From NCBI GenBank assembly GCA_036346225.1, contig JARFIW010000453.1, positions 1,488,001-1,552,000 on the forward strand: DNA of 64,000 bases, given 5' to 3'. The notes below the pieces were generated by a model that saw nothing but the letters and a program-made list of their open reading frames with translations, was not told the DNA's origin and did not search any database. This document shows positions 47,287-59,221 of this stretch, piece by piece; position 1 is the first letter of the stretch, and each line of letters opens with the position of its first letter. The translations under genes and the position numbers were made by a program. Origin of the DNA: Platerodrilus igneus. Lineage: Eukaryota; Arthropoda; Insecta; Coleoptera; Lycidae.

Positions 47287-47527
47287 CTCTAAAAATATAT
47301 CGGCACAATCATGAATTACAAGAACTAAAGTGCCTATTCGTACAAGATTTGATATCCATGATAAAGACATTAAAAGAATTGTAGCAATATGATGTATAAA
47401 CATTTGCCAAAAATCTTTACGCTTAATGTCAAAAAACTGGCTGAAGCATAAAGACCAATAAAATGTAAGTGATATCATGTAATAGTACCATATGCTGGGG
47501 TCGACAGATTGGTGAGGATATGTATAC
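47287..47527 (-). CDS. schlank: Ceramide synthase, TLC-domain exon
   Basis: Exon of an animal ceramide synthase, an endoplasmic-reticulum membrane enzyme that joins fatty acyl-CoA to sphingoid base. Acceptor TTACAG before 47527, donor GTAAAT after 47287. It reads YTYPHQSVDPSIWYYYMISL, then YWSLCFSQFFDIKRKDFWQM. The Lag1 motif holds the essential His pair in FIHHIATILL, followed by LVRIGTLVLVIHDCADIFLE with the conserved Asp residues. Frame and splice phase join to the next exon. The frame also extends rightward to 47715, but that is intron read-through because a good acceptor lies at 47528. Earlier exons (N-terminal membrane segments, homeobox-like part) are not visible in the window. Confidence 0.93.
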
Positions 47528-47670
47528 CTGTAAGACATAAAAATAAAAACATTAAAAACAATATTATTTTGCAGTTTTCTAAATTTTTGCAATAAGTTGT
47601 ACATACACGATATAGCTGAACATATTATATCTACATGCGATGATGTAAAATTTCTTAATTTCGCCATTAA

Positions 47671-48868
47671 CACGTTTGCTGCTAACATTGAAAAGCGATT
47701 TTCACCAGAAACCAAATTATATTTTTCTCAATTAGTCTTTAAAAAATTGTTAAATAGCTTCTAATTCACTTCGTTATGAATCACTAATAAATTTTTGGCT
47801 TGTTTTGAACATTTCAAAATTTCACCCACCAGCTCATGATTGGCATTGGACATTAAATTTCATTCTGAGATGCCGATCACGCATCTGTATTGATGATTAA
47901 ATTATTAACATTGGTTCAAAAAATAGTATACTCAACAAATACAAATACAAAAAATAAAGGCATCATATAAAAAAAGTAAAAAATTGTTCTTATGCTACAT
48001 TTACAACACGTGACAAAGTACAAAACAAACATGCTGTAAGGACAAATATAGTCTAAAACAATCGAAGCACGTTTTTGCAGCCACGCTTTTTACTTCCACA
48101 CCTCTAGACTATTCCACAACGCACCCATCACCACATGTCACTTCATTGGGCTTTTTACACAAAACTTAAACATATAGTTGCACAATCTAAACAATAACAA
48201 GGTGCATCCTTACAAAAGTTGCAAACGTAGAAGGCATCTTTTCATTTTCTCTTAGCATAACATTCTTTTTGGTAAAAGAAAAATGTTTCATCCAGCTTGC
48301 ATCATTTCCATACATAATAATTTCTTGAGTAGACTGAGCTTCTACTGGATTTTGTACAAGGTCAGCCTATTGATAGCTGTGTTAGAAATTAATTCATTTT
48401 CATCCTCGTTTTTGCCTTCATTTTCGCTACTTTCTGGAACTGAAACGTTACCTGATGGCAAATACACATCTTCAGTATCACTACCACAAAAAAACTGTTG
48501 ATAGTCTGAAAAATCTAATAAACCTTGAGCTGCAAACTTTTCAAGTTCTTGTGTGGATAATGGTTGAATACAGTCACATTTTATCCTTTCAGATCTAGAA
48601 TGGCTAGCTTGCTCACCTCTACTATTCATCATAAATAACCTTTCTTTCAAACCAATGCAATATAAAAAAAAACAAAACTAGAAACCACGTGCATTAAAAC
48701 TTTGTTAAATATCTTAGGTCAATGCCTACACTACATACCCTGTTCAATTCCAACGCCACACTAAATCAAACAATATAAAACACACAGAGTAAAGCACGCG
48801 GTGGCGCATGATCGGCATTGGCTTAAATAGCATCATCACGTGCTAGCGCGTGATTGGCAGTGAACGTG
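47671..48868. mobile_element. piggyBac-like element upstream of ceramide synthase exons
   Basis: 1198 bp flanked by TTAA (47667-47670 and 48869-48872). Inverted ends start CACGTT (CACGTTTGCTGC at left; CACGTTCACTGCCAATCACG read from the right). The subterminal word GCATGATCGGCATTGG near 48805 has relatives near 47845 and 47870. It lies 144 bases upstream of the TLC exon, so probably in an intron of that gene. Confidence 0.85.
48342..48650 (-). pseudogene. piggyBac-like transposase N-terminal fragment
   Basis: A 102-codon frame within the element. It is acidic and Ser-rich (LLDFSDYQQFFCGSDTEDVY, then SVPESSENEGKNEDENELIS), resembling the acidic N-terminal region of piggyBac transposases. The catalytic domain with its DDD residues is absent; the element is only 1.2 kb. 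The M-start at 48650 may not be the true one. Confidence 0.5.
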
Positions 48869-48872
48869 TTAA

Positions 48873-49357
48873 TAAAAGGAAAATATTTAAGATTATTTTA
48901 TATAAAATTACTGCATTCCAATTTTACATCAGGTACGATCATAAACAAAGACAATTAGGTGCAGAACTCTCGTTAACTACACTAATTGTTGTTTCGAACA
49001 ACGTTGATACACCTTGTCTCAGTAAATTTCAGCATTTGTAGTATTTACTATTTATTAAACTGAATGCAATAGTAACTTGAAAGTACAGTAAAGTACTACA
49101 AATTTCCTACAAGGAAATACATATAATAAACTAACTAACTATAACACAAACACTTACTTTTAGTCCTTTTAACAAGATGTGGTGCTTAACAAAACAACTA
49201 ATTATAATAGAAGTGTAAGAATACAATTGTGGATGTTTTCCTTGTCCCAATTATAAATATGTCGCTAAATGACAACCATCTAACATGTTACCCCAGCAAC
49301 CCCTAGCATCTCTGATAATTGAATATTAATGTTTCAAAGGGCACGTGACCGACAACA
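48873..49357 (-). repeat. Probable BEL3 3' LTR plus flank
   Basis: On the minus strand a purine-rich GGGGGCAGAG is followed at 49357 by TGTTGTCGGTCACG, a good start for a BEL LTR after its polypurine tract. The partner LTR is beyond the right edge of the window, so the LTR end cannot be fixed; it lies somewhere between 48873 and about 49100. No gene here. Confidence 0.45.
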
Positions 49358-49369
49358 CTCTGCCCCCGG

Positions 49370-50370
49370 TATCACGATCTAAGACTTAGTTCGACTTACT
49401 CTTTTGAATATCCAACACCGCTAACTTCACTGTAGGTCTCTCATAGATTCCTGTGGAAGTTTGCACCATTGCTCTACGCACTTGCCCGCCTTTACCACAA
49501 ACCACGTCTAGAACTCTGGCTTTAGGCCACGCCACGTATTTCTTGGATTATTTTCCTCCACTATGACCACAATATCACCTTTGGCGATGGGTTTGGCTGG
49601 TTCAAACCACTTGGTTCGGCGTGTTAACGTTGGAAGATATTCCCTTTTCCAACGTTTCCAGAAAGCGTTCGCATACTGTTGGGATCTCAATCAATTTTTT
49701 CTTAGGAGCGTGTTGTCATCTGAGAGGATACTATCAGGCTTTTCCCCCATTTGATGATCCAACTAAGAAATGATTTGGGGTTAGCACTTCATCGTTCTCA
49801 GATTCGCGGGGTATATAAGTAAGTGGTCGAGTGTTAACTACGCGTTCTACTTCAACAAGCATGCTATGAAGTAGCTCGTCCGATGAATTTCGTGTAGGCA
49901 TGATTTGATAAAACGTTTTTTTAACCAAACGCACTAGCCTCTACCAACTTCCACCCATGTGGGGGGCAGCGGGTGGATTGTATATCCATTTTGTTTGTGA
50001 TGTGGAAAACTCTTTAGTCATTGCGACTTGTTGCTGCGCCAGAGCCTTTTTTATTTCTTTCTCAGCACCATTAAAATTAGTCCCGTCATCACACCAAATT
50101 TCGCTAGGAATTCTGTGCCGAGCAATGCAGCGTTTAATTGCGTGAATTGTAAGACATGTGATCAACACACCCCAGCGTTTTTCGTTGCGCCTCCCGACTG
50201 TAACGTTCATTGGACCAAAATAGTCAATGCCGATATATGTGAATGGTCGACTAAATGTAGAAAGTCTCGCCAGTCGAAGATCGCTCATTTCGGGAGGGCT
50301 CGGCACTGCTTGCTGATTTTTGCAAATTTGACACCTTTTACGTTCAATTTTGACTGCCACTCGTAAATTC
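49370..50370 (-). pseudogene. BEL3 integrase, catalytic Glu changed to stop
   Basis: Integrase of a third BEL/Pao element. Zinc-binding Cys pair CQICKNQQ; catalytic Asp in YIGIDYFGPM and Asp in IWCDDGTNF. The third block reads HMGGSW followed by TAG (49941-49943) where GAG for the catalytic Glu is expected, then RLV and LVKKTF in the same frame. Continues as VNTRPLTYIP, LTPNHFLVGSS, a frameshift, and the C-terminal part FWKRWKREYLPTL, IAKGDIVVIVEE and VCGKGGQVRRAMVQT, stopping at about 49391. Several other frameshifts. Confidence 0.9.
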
Positions 50371-51208
50371 AGAATGTAAAATATTTGGCGAATCTCATTG
50401 ACTACGGTTTCGTGGTTTTGGTGGTGATAGCGATCATGATAGCTCTTTATGACTAGGTTAGTTATGTGGTGTCCTTTGGGTAGAATGATAGGTCGCTTTA
50501 AATCCCTAGATGCTCAAATTGCTGCATCAATACGGCCATGAATCCGTAATACCCCATTCTGGTCCAGATACGGTGACAACTTCCGAATTTCACTAGCTTT
50601 ATTCAAGCATTTGCGGGATTCTATAGGCATAATTTGTTTGTTATTCAATACCGCGATTTTATACTTATAACAGACATTTTGTGCTTAGCGGATTAAGCTA
50701 TTTTCAGCTTATATATACTCATCTTTTGTTAAATATTTTTCCTTGCGCTTTGGAACACCTGTAAGTTTTGCACTAACATTCCATATAAAACGTTCAATAA
50801 ATGCTCGAGTACACATGAGCTTTCTCCAATTGGAAAAGCGTTCCGGTTGGATTAAGAATGAATTTGTTTGGTCTGAATGGAATAATACTGGCGCCCTTAG
50901 TTCTTCAGCGGTTGTTGGGATATCTTTCGAGGTATTTGGCCATTCCTCTTCAGGCTGCATAAGAAATAACGGCCCCGCGAACCAGCGGGCAGATGAGCTC
51001 AATTCAGGAGCTTTTCGCCATTTCGTGGCATCATCTACTACATTTAATTTCGTCGGAATGTATCGCCACTGGTAAATTTTAGTGGATTCAAGTATTTCGT
51101 TTACTCTGAAACCAACAAACTGATGATAATTTCGTAGATCTGAGTGGATCCAAGAAATAACGGTTTTTGAGTCTGGCCAGTAGAACTCTTCACTAAATTT
51201 GATAGTAT
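50371..51208 (-). pseudogene. BEL3 RNase H second half and linker
   Basis: From the Gypsy-2 junction leftward: FYWPDSKTVISWIHSDL (RNase H Asp), GFRVNEILESTK, ATKWRKAPELSSSARWFAGP, FLMQPEEEWP, then the 50709-51002 frame and the start of the integrase zinc region. The RNase H frame is interrupted exactly at 51208/61682 by Gypsy-2 and continues on the far side. Confidence 0.85.
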
Positions 51209-53099
51209 TGAAACGTATTATATTTTCTTGATCGCTAACCCCAAACGGTCACATTCTTTCCTAAATTGAGCTTAACTAATGCTCTCTTCTTAATACATAC
51301 ATCTGACTCTAGAAGTTGGGGGTCAGCAAAACAAAGTCTTCCGACGTAACTAGGGGTCTATTCCTTGGGTAGAGCTATGAGCAATGGGGGGGTAAGTCGA
51401 AATCTATGGAGGGTTACACTTAACAAAAAACAAACAGGCGCCACCAAGTCCAAATTGATTTATTTTAGGGCATAGCTATTTTTAAGGGCGGACTTGGAGA
51501 CCCAAAAAGAGATCGCCTTCGTTGATACACAAACTTGTCTTAACAGAATAAGACGCTGTTCCTGTAAGAAAGAATAATAATTAAGTCACATAAAAATGGG
51601 AACACTATTTGCGTCCCTCAAGTATACCTAAAAGTATAGAGAATATTTTCTGCATAATGGGATCATAAAATTTTAGTTCTTATTGCTTTTTGTTTACCAA
51701 GTCTGATCAGACTAGATCAGAATAAAAAACTTTAAATGAAGAATATTAATTTACTAATAAGAATTTTCTTGGTTTCAGTAAATAAAGTATCATTGTAATT
51801 AAATAAAAATAAAAATTTGAAGTACTTGCAAAACTGGTAGTAAAGGTTATCAACTAATCCTTACTCAAATATTTTATAATTCTATGTAACTAAAAATGCT
51901 AGAGTTTCTTTATAACCCAATCAGATCTGTGTGAGTCATTTACAAATGAATATACGAAATTTTCTCTTTAGGTTAACAAACTTAAATTTAGTTTGAAGTC
52001 AAAATAATCACCAAGATATTCTCTAATGTTATCTATAGTGGTTGTACTAAAATGCTAAACATGTGTTAGCCATTGGGCAATTGTTGACAATAGTGAACAA
52101 ACAAACAGGTGATGTAATAGCAGCTGTTAAATTACGTTGAAGCCACGTGTGATCACGTATTTACGAAGCTAAGTGAAAGCAAATTTAATACTGGGGAAAA
52201 CCAGCTTATTTACAGGTAAACTGAATAACAATTTTTGTACGTCTAACAAACAAAATGAAATAATGTACTTTCAGAAGGAAAGTACTCAGGAAATCTTAAT
52301 TCTATTACGAACCCAAGAGCAGCAGTTGTCCCTTGATGTAATGGAAATTACCTGCAGCGGGAACAGCAACTAATTATACTTGCTTTCCATGCTTTAACAC
52401 AGGTGTAGGAGCAAAGCGGGTTCCTTACTTGGATCACGGCAGCATTACTTTGTAACGTAATCTTCCGTTGTCTAAATTTATTTACTAAAATAATTTTTCA
52501 TTGCGTAGCCAACAAATTAAGCTTTCTAAATTGTAACTTCAAAGGGATCATGTTGTCTCAAATTTTACAGTTGCGATTTTCGACGTGGTGTGCGATATAT
52601 ACGTTATCCATGCAGTTTTCTAATTTCTCATTGGGATTTCAAATGTGTCGTTGCGAGTTCAAATAGGTCGTTGCGAGTTCAAATGGGTCGTTGCGCTAAA
52701 TAAATTTTGTAAATTAGCTAATATGACAACGAATATACAAAATGTGGATTAGGTACTAACCGTTACTCAGGAAGTGTTTCACAAACATAGAGCGACTCGG
52801 AGGTCACTCGTCATTCTCTTAGAATGCATGTTTACGCTGCTTTTAACTATCGACGAGTGCCTCGCTGCTTTCTTGCATGGTGGAGGTTCCGGATTTTAGT
52901 TCTCGGACCTCTCACGCGCGCGCCAGTGGCTGTGAAATTACACCGAACTCGGAAACAACTCAACTAATAATCCTTGATATTATAACTCTATAAAAGTTTG
53001 ATTGTTACTCGAATATTTATTTTAATTAATAGAGGTATTTTAATTTTCATTGCACCTTTAATGAATGGATTCTCTTACTGCAAAAATAAAATTGTTACA
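51209..53099 (-). repeat. Gypsy-2 3' LTR (left)
   Basis: 1891 bp, TGAAACG...TTGTTACA on the plus strand. Shares many blocks with the Gypsy-1 LTR, such as CTTCCGACGTAACTAGGG and GAGGTCACTCGTCATTCTCT. Contains an 18 bp tandem repeat at 52637-52696 (GTCGTTGCGAGTTCAAAT, three copies) where Gypsy-1 has its unrelated 20 bp one. Confidence 0.95.
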
Positions 53100-53118
53100 C
53101 TACCTCTTTCCTAAAAGA
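53100..53118 (-). promoter_or_regulatory. Gypsy-2 polypurine tract
   Basis: CTTTTAGGAAAGAGGTAG on the minus strand directly before the 3' LTR, one base different from the Gypsy-1 tract. Confidence 0.85.
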
Positions 53119-53639
53119 AAAAAAATTTTTTCTTAAAAAAACTTCAAATATAACTAATACAAAAAAATTTTTTTTTTACAACAATACTAGCCTTTCCTAC
53201 CTTCCTAACCAACTATGCAATTTTATAAATTTACTCAAATGGGGGGACCTTCATTTATAATTGAGAGTGTGTTGGTAACTACGTGTACCTGACGTCCATC
53301 GGGAGACAAAATCGGGGAGTCACAATCGGTAATAATCAAAATTGGGAGGGGGTCAAATTAGAGAGTCAAACACTCCACGGGACAAAAGAATTTAAATTTA
53401 CAAAATTTCTTGACTTGAGATTCCTACTTCTAATAAGGCTAATATTTCTGACCTAAAATCAAACACTTACAATTTACTTCTAATTTCAAAAAAAACTTCA
53501 CTTCCAGGAGCTCATTTAGCTCTATTTACAAAAAACAGGAATGCTTCCTCATCAGAACAGCATTACCATTCAAAATATCATCACTATAAGGTGAGAATCA
53601 AAAGAAATACCCTACTAATAGGTCTAAATTTAAGCATCA

Positions 53640-54095
53640 TCACAAGGTGATAACCAAAACAAAAGTGACCTAATCAAAAGGTTACTTATCAAATTCAAAT
53701 ACAAAGTATTATCACTTTATTACAAAGAGATAATCAAAACGAAGGTAACCCGACCATACGGTTACTTAACAAATTCAAATACAAAATATTATCACTTTAT
53801 TACAAAGAGATAATCAAAACAAAGGTAACCTGACCATACGGTTACTTAACAAATTCAAATACAAAATATTATCACTTTATTACAAAGAGATAATCAAAAC
53901 GAAGGTAACCCGACCATACGGTTACTTAACAAATTCAAATACAAAATATTATCACTTTATTACAAAGAGATAATCAAAACAAAGGTAACCTGACCATACG
54001 GTTACTTAACAAATTCAAATACAAAATATTATCACTTTATTACAAAGAGATAATCAAAACAAAGGTAACCTGACCATCAGGTTACTCATCAAATT
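53640..54095. repeat. 80 bp tandem array with hairpins, Gypsy-2
   Basis: GTTACT occurs every 80 bases at 53681, 53761, 53841, 53921, 54001 and 54081. Each unit holds GTAACC...GGTTAC and ATTATC...GATAAT stems. Units alternate between two variants (GAAGGTAACCCGACC and AAAGGTAACCTGACC), suggesting amplification of a two-unit block. Same position and similar sequence as in Gypsy-1. Confidence 0.95.
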
Positions 54096-54599
54096 TCAAA
54101 CCCAAAATAACCCAGTTAGGGTTGTAGAATCCTACACCCTACTGATCATCCTATCACTAATTGCTAACGAACAACTGATCTCATTAGTGATGGACCAAAC
54201 GGTGAAAATCACCAAGTCAACTTTGACCTTATCAAATCTAAGAACTTCTAACGGTCAAAAGGAACAAGGAAAGAACAATTCATTCTCTCCACCTTGACAT
54301 GTAGAAATCAGGACCAATAGTTAAATAGCCCACCTACTTCTACATTGTAAGGATATCTGTCAAAGACATCCTCCAAACACATCTCCGAGCAACGCGCGAG
54401 CAAAACGACCAGCGTGCACCAAGGCACACCTCAACTTACAAAACTTACAAAATCTCAAACCACTTATTTCACTCCTCAAACAAAATACTCAATATTAGTG
54501 GACCGACACTAGATCAAGAATTGGAACAAAACAAAACAGACCACTACGTCATTACTTAATATCAAAGAGATGACCGGACCGGAATTAATCGTCAAAATC

Positions 54600-55670
54600 A
54601 TCATTTTCATTTGGATCTGATACTCCAATTGGTTTCAAGTCCTTTATGTGCCATTTCCTGCTCTTGTTCCATCTTCGTTTTCTAACTCATATACTAAACT
54701 GGAATGTTTTTTCCGAATTTTACTCATAACGAACTTAGGAGCTAACTTAGCGGAAAATTTATCACTAGCACTCGAGAGGACCTTATTAGTTCTCCAAACA
54801 TACTCTCCGACTCGGAATGAAATGTCTCTTCTCCGAAGATTGTAGCGTTTACACGAACGTTGATAAGCTACATGCAAATTTTCACGGACACTTCCAAAAA
54901 TATCAAACAAAAGTTGACGATCCAAAACATAAGAAGGTCTACTACTGGAGACGACATCAACATCCTCACCAGGTATAAAATTATCCTTATAAGCTTTTCC
55001 ACTTAAAGGTACCTGACGACCAAAAACTAAAAATTTGGTGAATAGTTGGTGGACTCATGTTTTGCTGAGTTGATCGCGTATTGGATCTTTGATATCTCAA
55101 CATCCCACGTATCATGTTCTTCTACGTATGTACGGATTGCTGTACCAACTGTCTTATTGATTCTTTCCACAAAATTGCATTGGGGAGCATAAACAGCGTT
55201 ATACCAAATTTTTGAATTTCGTACCTTGCACACAAAGCTTTAAAAATACGTCCAACTAATTGTGGACCATTATCACAAATAACAAATTGTGGTACTCCGT
55301 AGACAAGAAATACCTTTTCTTCCAAAAACTTCTCGATCAAATGTGCGGTAGCACTACGTAAAGGTTGCAAAATCGAATACTTCGAGAACCAATCACCAAC
55401 AACTAAGAGCCATTTATGTCCGCGTTTGGAACGAGGAAACGGACCCATCAAATCTAATGCAATGGTTTGGAATGGTAGTCCAACTTCTTTCTCCTTTCCC
55501 ATCATTCCAAGGGGACCTCTATTGGGTGGTTTTGAGCACCACAAATCAAACATTTCCTACAAAATTTACGTCGTCAAAGATCATCTTTGGCCAATAATAC
55601 AATTCTTGGATTCGAGACAAAGTTTTAAGGAACCAAAATGTCCTGCTGAAGGGGGTCATGACATGATTTA
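54600..55670 (-). pseudogene. Gypsy-2 integrase
   Basis: Zinc-binding region at about 55540-55650 (CLICGAQNHP-type end, broken by stops), catalytic Asp in TIALDLMGPFPRS, second Asp in FVICDNGPQLVG and Glu in CNFVERINKTVG (55027-55233, another frame). C-terminal part 54644-54925: YQRSCKRYNLRRRDISFRVG, KFSAKLAPKFVMSKIRKK, the end domain of Ty3/Gypsy integrases; no chromodomain is seen. Two frameshifts at least. It would insert the cDNA in the nucleus. Confidence 0.9.
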
Positions 55671-57500
55671 ATGACATCTACGCTGAGACTTTGGCACCAA
55701 ATATTTCCACTCTACAACATTCGCCGAATGCGGTAATAAGGAAGGTATAAACTTATAAATAAACCCATCTTCTACTTTCCATTGTGAGTAGCTTTTCGGT
55801 GACAACAAAATTTTCTTTCTCAAAGACTCATACCACAAGTCTACTGCATCAAGTTTAATCTCTACTAAGTTAACTTCTGGATTTTCTAAAGGAACACCAC
55901 GACTAAGACAATCTGGAACTATATTGAACTTTCCTTTTCTATGCACCAAATCAAATGAGTGTTGCCTTAATCGAACTGACCATCTGGCGAGTTTTCCAGT
56001 TGGATTCTGAAGATTACTCAACCAAAGTAACGAAAAATGATCGGTGACAACGGTGAATCGAACTCCTTCTACCCACGGACGAAATTTCTCAATTGCAAAA
56101 ATAACCGCTAAACACTCTCTTTCAGTGGTGGAATAATTGCGCTCAGTACGGCTCAGGGTTTTGCTTGCGTACGAAATTACACGCTCTTCTCCGTTTACAT
56201 TCTGAATCAACACAGCTCCTAACCCAGTGTTGCTTGCGTCACACTCAACGATAAAGGGTGCCGAGTAGTCTGGCTGCGAAAGAAGAGGTGCAGAAACTAA
56301 TGCTTGCTTGATTAGCACAAATGAATTTTCTGCTTCCGCACTCCAGTTTACAGTTTGACCTTTTTTCTTACTTTTAATGAGGTCATTAATAGGCGAAACT
56401 AAAGACGAAAAATTCTTTATAAAGCGCCTGTACCAGCTGCACATTCCTATAAACCTTTTAATTTCCGTTGTGGTTTTCGGACGGGAAAGTTAACCATCGC
56501 CGACACCTTATCGGGATCTGTACGAAGTGAGTTCGAACCTACTATATAACCCAAAATTTAAGTGTTTTTAAAAATTCACATTTACTTATATTTATGGTAA
56601 GGTTAGCTTCTTTTAAACGTTGCTTAACCTCTACTAATAACTTTAGATGATCTTCAAAAGATGACGAACATAATATTATGTCGTCCAAATAGCAAAATAC
56701 ATGGGGTTCAAAACGTGGACCAAAATTGCATCTACTAAACGCTGTTGCGTCTGCGCAGCATTCTTCAACCCAAATGGCATGCATGTAAATCTATATTGTC
56801 CTCGTGAGATAACACTGAAGGCAGTCTTATCCTTAGACGATTCACTAAGAGGATTTGCCAAAACGATTTTCTCAAATCCAGAGACGAAATGTAGTTCGCA
56901 CCTCTCAACATATTGAGAATTCTATCTACGTTCGCAAGGGGTACGAATCATGAACAGTTAAGTCGTTCAGGGTTCTACCATCAAAACAGAAGCGATATTC
57001 TCCATCTGCCTTCTTAACTAACAAAACTGGAGAGGACCACGGACTAGTACACGGTTCTATAACTTTAAGTCTAAGCATGTCGTCCAATTCCTCATTCAAT
57101 ATCTTACCCATATATGGTGACATGACATATGGTTTCTTGTGGAAGGGTTTGGCATTGCCTGTGTCTATGTCCAATTCGATTAGGTGAGTTCGTCCTAATC
57201 TATCGTCGCTGCTAATCTCACTAAATGAATTTATTAACTCTTGTGCTTGCGCACTTTGAGCATCTGAGAGGTCATGTAAACCACATAAAGAATCTTCAGT
57301 GTTCAAAGGGATGGAAGACGGACCTATATACCCTATGTCGTTCCCAACATTGCTTTGGATAAACCAATTATTACTTCTAAAGTCAGCAACTACACCAAAT
57401 AATTTTGCAAAGTCACTACCGAAAATAAATGTATGCGGTAGGGACGGAACCACTAATGCATTAAGGATGCGGCAATCATTACCTATACAAATTGGCAAAT
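55668..57500 (-). pseudogene. Gypsy-2 reverse transcriptase and RNase H
   Basis: RT in several frames: DDMLRLKVIEPCTSPWSSPV and YRFCFDGRTLNDL (56926-57498), GQYRFTCMPFGLKNA (56676-56861) and the catalytic box FCYLDDIILCSSS (about 56680-56700), which keeps both Asp. The thumb and RNase H follow in a clean frame (55668-56444): WYRRFIKNFSSLVSPI, FIVECDASNTGLGAVLI (first RNase H Asp), TERECLAVIFAIEKFRPW (Glu) and FTVVTDHFSLLWL (Asp). Two or three frameshifts separate the RT pieces. Order PR-RT-RNH-IN is that of Ty3/Gypsy. Confidence 0.92.
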
Positions 57501-57760
57501 CTACTGAGCCTACAACAGACTTTATTGAACCATCAGCTGTAGTGATACCTGTTTTGCTGAACTAAAATTTTCAAGTCTAATTCTCTAACAATTGAAAGTG
57601 CTAAGGATCCTACTACTGAGGTAGTGCATCCCGAATCCAGAAGACCGGTAATGTCTCTATCTATTAATTTCACCATAATGTAGGGTCGATTATCACACTG
57701 CTTCTCAATGAACAGAGTATTATTCTTAGGCTTCAAGAGTCCTGACAAAATTTTTAACAA
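57500..57760 (-). pseudogene. Gypsy-2 protease
   Basis: Retropepsin domain. Active site ITGLLDSGCTTSVVG at about 57620-57645 (Asp-Ser-Gly), preceded by NRPYIMVKLIDRD. After a frameshift near 57540 the second half reads MPICIGNDCRILNALVVPSL and FIFGSDFAKLFGV (57370-57498), as expected for this fold. Confidence 0.85.
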
Positions 57761-59221
57761 CTGTAAGCCATCTCGACCACTCGTCTTTACTAAAGTATTT
57801 TCTTGTTTACAAATCATAACTGTAGCCTTATGACGCGGAACAGGATACCGACCACTATGTACCTGCCGCCTTACTGGTTTTTGAACAATGTGGACATGAC
57901 GTTGCCTTAACGCCTTTTCGACCACATCCAAAACAAAAATTTTTTGTTGCTCTACAATCTCTAAACCAATGTCCACTACGGAGCAATTCCAACAAACAAA
58001 ATGATTCCTCTTATCGGGACTAAAGGAATTACAAACCGAGGACTCTAAAGAGCTCTTATCCGCTACTGTTACTTGAGGATTGACTAATTTATTCTGAAAC
58101 ACCCTACTCTTAACAGCATAAACTTTCTCATTCAACCCAGGATGTTTGTTCTCATATGGATGCTTAGAGGGTTGCAAATCTTATTAGGTTTATTAGAAGA
58201 CGCCAAAACCGAGTTTAGTTTCATCAAAGAAGCTTCTTCTAACCTTTTACACAAATTTACTAGGGTCGACAAATCTTGAATGTCCGACAATGCAAGTGCC
58301 GAAATATATTCAGGAACCAAATTTCTTCTAATCATTTTAACTTTAGTAACTTCTGCTGGCTCGTTGGTCAGTCTACTAAAGAGGGTTTGCATATGCGCGA
58401 CAAATAAAATAATCCTTTCGTCTTTACCTTGACGACGATTTCTGATCTTTTCCCAAATGTCATCATCCGAAGAACCAGGTAGAAAATCTTCCTTAAACGT
58501 TCTAACAAGGAGTTCCAGTCTCGCAAAGAATTTTTCACTGTTCTAAACCAAACCAAAGCGTCACCCACAAAAGTTCACATGCTGATCCAAATAAGTCAGC
58601 TTCGGATACCTTACGAGATTGTGCTAAATCACTAACTCTATCTAAAAATGAATGTAGTTGTTTGGGGTCACCTGAGAATTTTACAGGCCATGAACCTATA
58701 GGTACTGAAGGTGTTACATACGAAGTCGAATGGATAGGTGTACTAACTAAAGGAGATACTACAACGGACCGATCTAAATAGGTGGACTCTGTACTTTTAT
58801 TGATTTTATCGTACAACTCAGCTTCAAGAGTTAATATCGTTGCTACGGTCTCATTTCTAAACTTAATTGCTTCATCGGGATTTATTGAAGGGATTTTCAT
58901 ACGCTTAGCTCGTCCCGAAAGGTGGTTTATCCTTGAACAAGCTCTTCTAAAAATTGAGTCTGATGAGTCGCCCTCAAACTCGGACACAATATTACGAACT
59001 GACTCGACTGAAACTGAAATTTCTTTACTTTCCGTTGCAAAATCTACTTCATAACACGAAAGGTCAACCAAACAACCAGGCTTATCTATTTCTTTAGCTA
59101 ACAATCTACCTAAAATTTTCCGTTTCTCCAACACTGGCCTCTCACTTACCACTCCTCTGATTCTTAGTTCATACTCCAATTCTTCTTTAAGTAGACAAAC
59201 AATTTGGAATTTTTCCGACAT
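57760..59221 (-). pseudogene. Gypsy-2 gag
   Basis: Start ATG 59221 (MSEKFQIVCLLKEELEYELR). The N-terminal 228 codons end with a frameshift near 58540; capsid pieces follow: DALVWFRTVKNSLRDWNSLL, then after a shift MQTLFSRLTNEPAEVTKVK, then a third frame at 57533-58177. The nucleocapsid has two CCHC knuckles: CWNC...GHWFRDC and CFGCGRKGV...SC (about 57890-57985); the second part is in another frame, so a one-base change lies between. Three or four frameshifts in all. Confidence 0.88.

Noticed and set aside
47528..47715. Extension of the ceramide synthase frame upstream (MVSGENRFSMLAANV)
   Set aside because: A pyrimidine-tract acceptor (TTACAG) lies at 47528, the extra residues do not resemble the family, and the 5' end runs into the piggyBac end. 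It is intron read-through.
53640..54095. Regularly spaced repeats resembling a CRISPR array
   Set aside because: Whole 80 bp units are repeated with no unique spacers, inside a eukaryotic LTR element.
53100..54600. Possible env gene between pol and 3' LTR of Gypsy-2
   Set aside because: No frame longer than ~60 codons and no signal or membrane segment; the space is filled by the 80 bp array.
58782..59054. Plus-strand frame over Gypsy-2 gag
   Set aside because: Antisense shadow of the gag frame; no motif.
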